From NCBI GenBank assembly GCA_016213675.1, contig JACQZW010000034.1, forward strand, positions 1-64,000: a DNA stretch of 64,000 bases, written 5' to 3'. The DNA is from Acidobacteriota bacterium (lineage in GTDB: Bacteria; Acidobacteriota; Thermoanaerobaculia; Thermoanaerobaculales; Thermoanaerobaculaceae). Under the pieces are notes generated by a model. That model searched no databases, was not told where the DNA came from, and saw only the letters and a program-made list of their open reading frames with translations. The number at the start of each line of letters is the position of its first letter. The stretch's first letter is position 1. Positions 7,820-14,930 of this stretch are shown one piece after another. The position numbers and the translations under genes were made by a program.

Positions 7820-9375
7820 GCCTCGCCGCCCTCGCGTTGGCCGTCGCGGCGGCCGTGGCGACCCCGGTGGCATCGACCGACGCGCCGCGGATGACGGCGA
7901 GGTTCGCCCCCGGCACGATCCCGGGGACGGTCCGCTACCAGGTCGTCGTCGACGGTGTCGCCCGCACGGACCTGCGCGGGACGCTCGGCCCGCTGCGCAA
8001 CCTCGTCGTGGTCGCCGGGCCGCTTCTCGCGCAGGAGGTCGCCTGGCGGGCCGACCGCACCGCCGCGGTCACCGTCCTGACCTGGGTGCTGCGCGCGCCC
8101 GGCCCGGGGTCGATCGGCGTCGGGCCGACCCGCATCGAGATCGACGGGCGGGACGTCGTCACCAGGGAGGTCGGCGGCACGGCCTTCCTCGGCGGCCACA
8201 CCAGCGCCGAGCCTGCTCCGCCGAGCCTCCGCCTCGAGCTGTCGCGCCGCCGCGTCGTCGTCGGGGAGGCGCTGGTCGCCGAGTTCTTCCTCCAAGCCTC
8301 GGCCGGGGAAGCCGACGACGCCTGGGAGGTGAGGCCGAGGTTCCCGGACGTGTGGAGCGAGCCCCTGGTCGGACCGCGTCCGCCCGCGGGCGTGGAGACG
8401 CGGGAGCGCTCGATCGGCGGGTGGCTGGTCATCCCGGCGCGCGCCGGGGCGCTCGAGATCCCCGCCGCCCGGGCGAGCCGCGCCCCGACCGTGACCGACC
8501 GCGACGAGCCTCTCCGCCCGGACCGAACGGTGTCGAGTGCCCCGGAAACCGTCGAGGTCGAGCCGCTGCCCGCGCCCCCCGCCGGGTTCTTCGGCGCCGT
8601 CGGCGACTTCACCGTCACCCGGCGGGTCACCCCGGAGCGCGTCCAGGCCGGCGAGCTGACCACCCTCGAGCTCGAGGTCCGCGGGAACGGCAACTTCCCG
8701 CTCATGGACACGCCGCCGTTCGCGGTGCCGCCCGGTGTGACCGCGTTCCCGGCGGAGGACACCCACGGCTGGGAGGCGAGCCGTGACGGGCTGACCGGCT
8801 CGCGGGCGTGGCGGGTCCCGCTGACGGCCGACGCGGCCGGCCGGTTCGTCCTGCCGGCGGGGGAGCTGACGACGTTCCGGCCCGGCCACGGCTTCGTCCG
8901 CCACGTCGTTCCCGCCCTCGATCTGACGGTCGAGCCAGGCGTGTCCCGGGAGCGCAAGGCGACGATCGATCGCGTGATCGGGAGCGGCGGCGGGTCGCGG
9001 ATGGGCTGGTTGGTGGCCGGGTTGGCCGTTGGGGCCGGGGCCGCCGTGTCGGGCCTGGCGCTCCGCCGGCGCCGGCGCGCCACCCGGCTGGCCGCCCGCT
9101 CCGCGGCGGCCCCCGGGGAGGAGCTGGCGCGCCTGCGGTCGCGGCTCGACCGGGCCTGTCGCGAGCGTTTCGCGGTCGTCCCGATCGACGGCGAGGAGGC
9201 GCTGGGCGAGGGCGGTTGCCCGCAGCGGGAGGCGGCCGAGCTGGTCGCCCTCCACCACGACCTGCGCCGCGCCGAGCTCGCCCCCGGCCTCGGGGACCGC
9301 CAAGGCGGGATCCTGGCCCTGTCCGAGCGCGTTCGTGCGGCGCTGGTCCGACTGCACAGCGCTGATACACTGTAG
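7816..9375 (+). CDS. BatD-like surface protein
   Basis: A 519-residue protein with a signal peptide (SLAALALAVAAAVATPVAS), about 380 residues of beta-sandwich sequence typical of BatD (the strand pattern LELSRRRVVVGEALVAEFFL and the motif VTPERVQAGELTTLELEVRGNGN), one transmembrane helix near residue 400 (GWLVAGLAVGAGAAVSGLAL), and a cytoplasmic helical tail. The GTG start overlaps the preceding stop (GTGA). It closes the operon: its tail contains the -10 element of the next gene. Confidence 0.82.
   Translation: MSLAALALAVAAAVATPVASTDAPRMTARFAPGTIPGTVRYQVVVDGVARTDLRGTLGPLRNLVVVAGPLLAQEVAWRADRTAAVTVLTWVLRAPGPGSIGVGPTRIEIDGRDVVTREVGGTAFLGGHTSAEPAPPSLRLELSRRRVVVGEALVAEFFLQASAGEADDAWEVRPRFPDVWSEPLVGPRPPAGVETRERSIGGWLVIPARAGALEIPAARASRAPTVTDRDEPLRPDRTVSSAPETVEVEPLPAPPAGFFGAVGDFTVTRRVTPERVQAGELTTLELEVRGNGNFPLMDTPPFAVPPGVTAFPAEDTHGWEASRDGLTGSRAWRVPLTADAAGRFVLPAGELTTFRPGHGFVRHVVPALDLTVEPGVSRERKATIDRVIGSGGGSRMGWLVAGLAVGAGAAVSGLALRRRRRATRLAARSAAAPGEELARLRSRLDRACRERFAVVPIDGEEALGEGGCPQREAAELVALHHDLRRAELAPGLGDRQGGILALSERVRAALVRLHSADTL
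9366..9371 (+). promoter_or_regulatory. Candidate -10 (TACACT) for leaderless cyclase mRNA
   Basis: TACACT lies exactly 7 bases before the GTG start of the cyclase gene, so transcription should begin at or near the start codon. There is no ribosome binding site. The same TAnnnT-N7-start arrangement precedes 20359 (minus), 26591 and 62201. No good -35 is visible. Confidence 0.45.
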
Positions 9376-9378
9376 TGC

Positions 9379-10512
9379 GTGACAGAGCGCGAGATCTGCG
9401 TGCTGCCGGCCGGTGAGCTCGAGCCGTTTCTCGAGCGCTACCGGCACGACACCGCGATCCCGGAGGCGATGGACGCGAGCAGCTTCATCCGCGAGGTGCT
9501 GCAGCGCGCCGCCGCGTTCGTCCCCTCCGAGGCCGGATCGGTGCTCCTCGACCAGCCGTTCGAGCGCGCCGCGGATCCCGCCAACCCCGCGCTCTACTTC
9601 ATTGCCACCTTCGGGCCGTCCGCAGAAGGGCTGCTCGGGGCCTCGATCCCTGCCCACGAGGGGGTGGTCGGCCACGTCTACAAGACCGGCGAGTCGCACT
9701 TGCTCGTCGACCCGCACCACGACCCGTTCTTCTACGCGCGGTTCGACGAGACGCACGAGTTCCGCACCCGGAGCCTGCTCGCCGTGCCGATCCGCATCGA
9801 GAACTCGGTCTGCGGCGTGATCGAGATGGTCAACCGGCGCGACGGGTGGCCGTTCGACGAGCACGACAAGGCCCTGCTCGAGATCTTCGCGGCCTACACG
9901 TCGGTGTCGATCCAGAACCTCCTCGATGCGAGGCGGGCCGGCGAGGCGGCGCGCAGCGACGACCTCACGGGCCTCGCCAACGACCGCCTCTTCCACCGTC
10001 GCCTCGCCCAGGACCTCGAGCACGCCGACGCTGCCGGTGGGCGCGTGGCGCTGCTCTTCATGGACCTCGACAACTTCAAGGAGGTCAACGACACCCATGG
10101 CCACCTGGCGGGAAGCCAGGTGCTCAAGGAGGTCGGCTACCTGCTGCGGCGGGTGGTCCGCCTGCCCGGCGCGACCCTGGCCCGCTACGGGGGCGACGAG
10201 TTCGTGATCATCCTGCCGGGCTTCGACCTCACCACCGCAGACCGGGTCGCCGAGGAGATCCGCCGGACGATCCGCGAGCAGTCGTTCCTCCGCGGGCGGT
10301 TCTCGTGGGCCGCGGGTGCCGTCGAGTTCCGGGGCCCCCTGACGTGCTCGATCGGCGTTGCCGTCTATCCCGAGCACGTCCCGCGGGAGGGCTCCTCGGA
10401 CCACCGGCGGAACCAGCTCCTGCGCGCCTCCGACCGGGCGATGTACGCGGCCAAGGCCGCCGGCAAGGACCGGGTGGTCCTCGCCGACGCCGTCTCCGCG
10501 GTGTCAGAATGA
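9379..10512 (+). CDS. GAF-GGDEF diguanylate cyclase
   Basis: A 377-residue soluble protein. Residues about 30-185 form a GAF sensor domain (SVLLDQ, HEGVVGHVYKTGE, LLAVPIRIENSVCGVIEMVN). Residues about 195-370 form a GGDEF domain starting DDLTGLANDRLF, with active-site GGDEF at residues 271-275. It should make cyclic-di-GMP from two GTP. No RxxD inhibitory site precedes GGDEF (the stretch reads RLPGATLARY), so product inhibition may be absent. It begins 3 bases after the batD stop but probably has its own promoter. With the HD-GYP protein at 12225 it flanks htrA. Confidence 0.9.
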   Translation: MTEREICVLPAGELEPFLERYRHDTAIPEAMDASSFIREVLQRAAAFVPSEAGSVLLDQPFERAADPANPALYFIATFGPSAEGLLGASIPAHEGVVGHVYKTGESHLLVDPHHDPFFYARFDETHEFRTRSLLAVPIRIENSVCGVIEMVNRRDGWPFDEHDKALLEIFAAYTSVSIQNLLDARRAGEAARSDDLTGLANDRLFHRRLAQDLEHADAAGGRVALLFMDLDNFKEVNDTHGHLAGSQVLKEVGYLLRRVVRLPGATLARYGGDEFVIILPGFDLTTADRVAEEIRRTIREQSFLRGRFSWAAGAVEFRGPLTCSIGVAVYPEHVPREGSSDHRRNQLLRASDRAMYAAKAAGKDRVVLADAVSAVSE

Positions 10513-10554
10513 CGCGCTGATCGCGACCAGCTCCCTGCGCACGCCTGAGGAATG

Positions 10555-10570
10555 TGGCACGCACATTGCT
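10555..10570 (+). promoter_or_regulatory. Sigma-54 (RpoN) promoter of htrA
   Basis: TGGCACG-N4-TTGCT matches the -24/-12 consensus (TGGCACG-N4-TTGCA/T) at every conserved position, including the GG and GC dinucleotides with correct spacing. Transcription would start near 10581, leaving a leader of about 40 bases with an AAGGAG ribosome binding site before ATG 10623. Sigma-54 promoters need an enhancer-binding activator, which is not encoded in this window. Confidence 0.75.
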
Positions 10571-10622
10571 TGGTTTTTTGGGGAGGACCGGTGCAGCCGG
10601 TCCCGACCTTAAGGAGTCGACC

Positions 10623-12140
10623 ATGACCACGAAACCCCGCAATCTCCTCTCGCTCGGCGCCGTCGGCGTCGGCGCCGCCGCCCTCGGCATGGTGCTCGCC
10701 GGCGGCCTGGGCATCACTCCCGCCGGCAACGCTCGCGAGGCCGCCGACGCTCCGGTGCGCAAGGCCGCGACGCCGGCCGCCGTGGCCTCGGTGATGGGCG
10801 GCTATCCGGACTTCGCCACCCTCGCCGAGCGCGTCAACGCCTCGGTCATCTCGGTCTTCACCACCGACGTGGTCAAGCCGTCGGAGATGCGCCGCTATCA
10901 CCGCGACGTCGACCCGTTCGAGTTCTTCTTCGGGCCCCAGGGGCCCCAGGGCAGGCCCAACCAGCCGCCGACCCGGCAGGGCGCCGGGAGCGGGTTCTTC
11001 ATCAGCGAGGACGGCCTGGCCGTCACCAACAACCACGTGGTCGAGGGCGCCGACAAGATCCAGGTGCTGCTCGCCGACTCGGGGTCGCGACTCGACGCCA
11101 AGGTGGTCGGCCGCGATCCCGCCACCGACATCGCCCTGATCAAGGTCGAGGGCAAGGGGCCGTTCGTGCCGCTGCCGCTCGGTGACTCGGAGCGGTTGCG
11201 GGTCGGCGAGTGGGTGATGGCGGTCGGCAACCCCCTCAACATGGATCACACCGTCACCGTCGGCGTCGTCTCGGCCAAGGGCCGCCAGCTCGGCCTGTCC
11301 GACCAGACCAGCTCCTTCGAGAACTTCATCCAGACCGACGCCGCCATCAACCTCGGCAACTCGGGCGGGCCGCTCGTCAACATCCGCGGCGAGGTGATCG
11401 GCATCAACACCGCGATCAACGCGGCCGGGCAGAACCTCGGCTTCGCCGTGCCGGTCAATACCGCCAAGATGGTCATCCCGCAGCTCAAGGACAAGGGCAA
11501 GGTCACCCGCGGCTACCTCGGCGTGAACATCACGAACGTGACCGACGAGACCAAGGAGGCGTTCAACCTGTCCTCGACCGACGGCGCGTTCGTCCAGGAA
11601 GTCGTCAAGGGCGGACCTGCCGACAAGGCCGGCCTCGCGAAGGGCGACGCGATCACCGCGGTCAACGGCTCCCCAGTGAAGGACAACCGGCAGCTCATCG
11701 ACAAGGTCGCCGCCCTCTCGCCGGGCAGCAAGGTCGAGCTCGACGTGGTCCGCGACGGCAAGCGCAAGGCGTTCACCGCGACGCTGTCCGAGCGGCCCGG
11801 GACCGTCGAGGCGGCCGAGGCCGAGACGGGCGAGCCGCAGAACGCGACCGCCAGGCTCGGGCTGGAGGTCGAGGACCTTTCGACCCGCTCCCGCCGCAGC
11901 TTCGAGATCCCCAAGGACCTCGAGGGCGTGGTCATCACCGGCGTCGACGAGCTGTCCGCCGCCGACGACGCGGGGCTGCGGGTGGGCGATGTGATCACCG
12001 AGATCAACAGCCAGGAGGTCACCTCCGTCGACGAGCTCAGGTCGGCCATGGAGAAGGTCCGGTCGGGCCAGCGCGTGCGGCTCTACGTCTATCGCCCCCA
12101 GGCCGATCGGAGCACCTACCTGACGCCGCGCATGCCCTGA
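10623..12140 (+). CDS. HtrA/DegP-type periplasmic serine protease
   Basis: A 505-residue protease-chaperone of the Do/DegQ family. It has an N-terminal signal or anchor (LLSLGAVGVGAAALGMVLAGG) and a trypsin-like domain with the triad His138 (TNNHVV), Asp169 (ATDIAL) and Ser247 (GNSGGPL). Two PDZ domains follow: about residues 295-385 (GYLGVNITNV) and 405-500 (LGLEVEDL). It is expected to degrade or refold misfolded envelope proteins. A linker with the repeat GPQ lies before the catalytic domain. A sigma-54 promoter precedes it and a GC-rich hairpin follows. Confidence 0.93.
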   Translation: MTTKPRNLLSLGAVGVGAAALGMVLAGGLGITPAGNAREAADAPVRKAATPAAVASVMGGYPDFATLAERVNASVISVFTTDVVKPSEMRRYHRDVDPFEFFFGPQGPQGRPNQPPTRQGAGSGFFISEDGLAVTNNHVVEGADKIQVLLADSGSRLDAKVVGRDPATDIALIKVEGKGPFVPLPLGDSERLRVGEWVMAVGNPLNMDHTVTVGVVSAKGRQLGLSDQTSSFENFIQTDAAINLGNSGGPLVNIRGEVIGINTAINAAGQNLGFAVPVNTAKMVIPQLKDKGKVTRGYLGVNITNVTDETKEAFNLSSTDGAFVQEVVKGGPADKAGLAKGDAITAVNGSPVKDNRQLIDKVAALSPGSKVELDVVRDGKRKAFTATLSERPGTVEAAEAETGEPQNATARLGLEVEDLSTRSRRSFEIPKDLEGVVITGVDELSAADDAGLRVGDVITEINSQEVTSVDELRSAMEKVRSGQRVRLYVYRPQADRSTYLTPRMP

Positions 12141-12161
12141 CGCGGCGCACCCGGCACAACC

Positions 12162-12197
12162 ACGGCGCGGCCGCCGGACCATCGGCGGCCGCGCCGT
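12162..12197. terminator. Strong GC hairpin after htrA
   Basis: A perfect 15-bp stem, ACGGCGCGGCCGCCG pairing with CGGCGGCCGCGCCGT, with a 6-base loop. It follows the htrA stop by 21 bases. There is no clear U-tract, so it may protect the mRNA 3' end or terminate inefficiently. Confidence 0.6.
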
Positions 12198-12208
12198 CGC
12201 GTCGCGGG

Positions 12209-12214
12209 TATACT
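12209..12214 (+). promoter_or_regulatory. Candidate -10 (TATACT) for response-regulator gene
   Basis: TATACT lies 10 bases before ATG 12225, implying a leader of only a few bases. No Shine-Dalgarno sequence is present in the gap (TCTCTCAACA), so the mRNA is probably leaderless or nearly so. Confidence 0.5.
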
Positions 12215-12224
12215 TCTCTCAACA

Positions 12225-13184
<960 letters not shown>

Positions 13185-13263
13185 GCGACGCCGGACCGGG
13201 TCGGCGCGACTGAAGGGGGCTGTCCCCTGATCCCCGTCCCGGGTCCCTGTTTTCCCCTGCCTC

Positions 13264-13292
13264 TTGGCAGTTCGCGGTTTGTAGTCTAAGCT
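13264..13292 (+). promoter_or_regulatory. Probable rho promoter
   Basis: TTGGCA (13264-13269) and TAAGCT (13287-13292) are separated by 17 bases. The same -10 with 17-base spacing precedes the tRNA-Pro gene. It would give a rho leader of about 120 bases. Upstream, 13214-13228 holds a short AGGGG/CCCCT hairpin that may end the HD-GYP transcript. Confidence 0.5.
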
Positions 13293-13297
13293 TGCGG

Positions 13298-13330
13298 TGG
13301 GACTGCGGCGACGGTTAGCGTCGCGTCCCA
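13298..13330 (+). ncRNA. Stem-loop in the rho 5' leader
   Basis: The start of the leader can fold: outer stem TGGGAC/GTCCCA and inner stem GCGACG/CGTCGC, with a 4-base bulge on one side and a GTTAG loop. rho genes are commonly autoregulated by attenuation in their leaders. This hairpin, immediately at the predicted transcript start, is a candidate control or stabilising element; no peptide start is obvious in it. Confidence 0.45.
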
Positions 13331-13418
13331 GATCCTTTCAAACGCCGTGACGCGAGGCGCGCCCCCACACCAGGGTGGGCGCGACCGCGGAACGCAGGTG
13401 TTGAGGAGCCAGAAGAAG

Positions 13419-14678
13419 ATGTTCGAAGACAGTCCCGCTTTACCCTCGTCTCCTGCCGACGAGCGCGATGGCGCGCAGCAGTCCTCCCGTCGCCGGCGGC
13501 CGCGCCGCCGGCGTGGCCGGCGCGGTGGAGGTCATGACGCCACCCCGGCGGTGACGACCTCCGGCACCGGCTACCTGTCGTGTCGCGACGACGGGAAGGC
13601 GCTCCTGCTCCAACGGCAGGCGCGCTTCCGGCAGACCTCCGACGCCCCGCTCGTCGATGCGGCGCTGGCCAGCCGCTGGCACCTGGAGAGCGGAGTTCTC
13701 CTCGAGGGGCAGCTCCAGACCGGCAACGGCCGCGCGCGGCCTACGATGGTGGAGATCACGACCATCGAGGGGATGCCGCCCGACGAGTACCGCGCCAAGG
13801 CGGTGCCGTTCGCCGAGCTCACCTCCATCGATCCCGACGAGCGCTTCCATCTCGAGACCGAGCCGGAGATCCTCGAGCCCCGCGTCATCGAGCTCATGGC
13901 GCCGATCGGCAAGGGCCAGCGCTGCCTGATCGTCGCGCCGCCCAAGGCGGGCAAGACCCGGCTGCTCCAGCAGCTCGCCCACGCCATCGCCGTCAACCAC
14001 CCGGAGACCCGCATCTTCGTCCTTCTCGTCGACGAGCGTCCCGAGGAGGTCACGGACTGGCGGCGCAGCATCATCCAGGGCGAGGTGTTCGCGTCGTCGT
14101 CGGACGAGTCGGTGGCGAGTCACATCGAGATCTCGGAGATGCTCCTCGAGCGCGCCCGCCGCCTCGTCGAGCTCGGCGAAGACGTCGTCGTCTTCATGGA
14201 CTCGCTAACGCGGATGTCGCGCGCCTACAACAACAACCAGAAGAGCTCGGGCCGGATCATGTCCGGCGGCATCGACGCCCGCACGATGGAGAAGCCGCGG
14301 CGCTTCTTCGGCTCGGCGCGCAAGGCCGAGCACGGCGGCTCGCTGACCATCGTCGCGACCTGCCTGATCGACACCGGTTCGCGGATGGACGAGGTGATCT
14401 TCCAGGAGTTCAAGGGCACCGGGAACATGGAGATCGTCCTCACCCGCGACCTGTTCGAGAAGCGGATCTTCCCGACCATGGACCTCTCCCAGTCCGGCAC
14501 CCGCAAGGAGGAGAAGCTCTACTCCAAGGACGAGGTCGAGAAGATCTACCTGCTCCGCCGGGCGCTCGCCTCGCTGTCGCGCCACGAGGCGATGCAGCTC
14601 CTGCTCTCGAAGCTGAAGCAGTTCAAGACCAACGCGGACTTCCTCGCCAACATCCAGAACGTCGCCAACGGTCGGTAG
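13419..14678 (+). CDS. rho: Transcription termination factor Rho
   Basis: A 419-residue Rho helicase. The P-loop PPKAGKT (Lys179), LVDERPEEVTDW (Walker B region), the Q-loop region RAYNNNQKSSGRIMSGGID and the R-loop region KGTGNMEIVL are all present. The RNA-binding cold-shock-like domain spans about residues 45-125. The usual N-terminal helical Rho_N domain is absent; residues about 20-45 are instead an Arg-rich basic stretch (RRRRPRRRRGRRGGG) likely to bind RNA. ATG 13419 follows GAGGAG and the AGAAGAAG stretch; longer frames have no better start. Confidence 0.95.
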   Translation: MFEDSPALPSSPADERDGAQQSSRRRRPRRRRGRRGGGHDATPAVTTSGTGYLSCRDDGKALLLQRQARFRQTSDAPLVDAALASRWHLESGVLLEGQLQTGNGRARPTMVEITTIEGMPPDEYRAKAVPFAELTSIDPDERFHLETEPEILEPRVIELMAPIGKGQRCLIVAPPKAGKTRLLQQLAHAIAVNHPETRIFVLLVDERPEEVTDWRRSIIQGEVFASSSDESVASHIEISEMLLERARRLVELGEDVVVFMDSLTRMSRAYNNNQKSSGRIMSGGIDARTMEKPRRFFGSARKAEHGGSLTIVATCLIDTGSRMDEVIFQEFKGTGNMEIVLTRDLFEKRIFPTMDLSQSGTRKEEKLYSKDEVEKIYLLRRALASLSRHEAMQLLLSKLKQFKTNADFLANIQNVANGR

Positions 14679-14689
14679 GGGTCGCCCCG

Positions 14690-14873
14690 CCCGCCCACCC
14701 AGGGGTGCCCTCCCGCCCAAGCGACCAGGGGTGCACGCCCGCCCGCCCCTCCAGGGATGCACGCCCACCCTTCCACCCAGGGGTGCCCTCCCACCCGCCC
14801 GCCCAGGGTTGAAGAATTGCTAAGTCAGGAATTCGCTCAGATTCTGCTTCAACCCTCCAACCCTTCAACCCAA
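14690..14873 (+). repeat. Intergenic repeat family 'CCAGGGnTGC', copy A
   Basis: About five degenerate units of roughly 26 bases carry the core CCAGGGGTGC-C-CTCCC or CCAGGGATGCACGCCC. They end in an inverted repeat GGGTTGAAG (14806-14814) / CTTCAACCC (14847-14855), followed by CAACCC-rich sequence. The same architecture recurs at 24140-24320 (opposite orientation) and 28371-28550. No coding potential is supported. Confidence 0.65.
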
Positions 14874-14905
14874 AGAAAAAGCCGGCCCGCACGAGGCGGG
14901 CCGGC
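14870..14905 (-). terminator. Rho-independent terminator of the TonB-dependent receptor gene
   Basis: The stem GCCGGCCCGC/GCGGGCCGGC has a 5-base loop. On the minus strand it is followed by a T-rich stretch (TTTTTCTTT), 25 bases after the receptor stop codon. Confidence 0.8.
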
Positions 14906-14930
14906 CGGTTGTAACGGTGCGTCCTGAGGT

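Noticed and set aside
13214-13258. Transposon-end remnant before rho (AGGGGGCTGTCCCCT and following)
   Set aside because: It resembles sequences seen near mobile elements, but with no partner end it is better read as a short hairpin after the HD-GYP gene.
14690-14873. Possible CRISPR array
   Set aside because: The units are degenerate, abut each other without unique spacers, and no cas gene is present.
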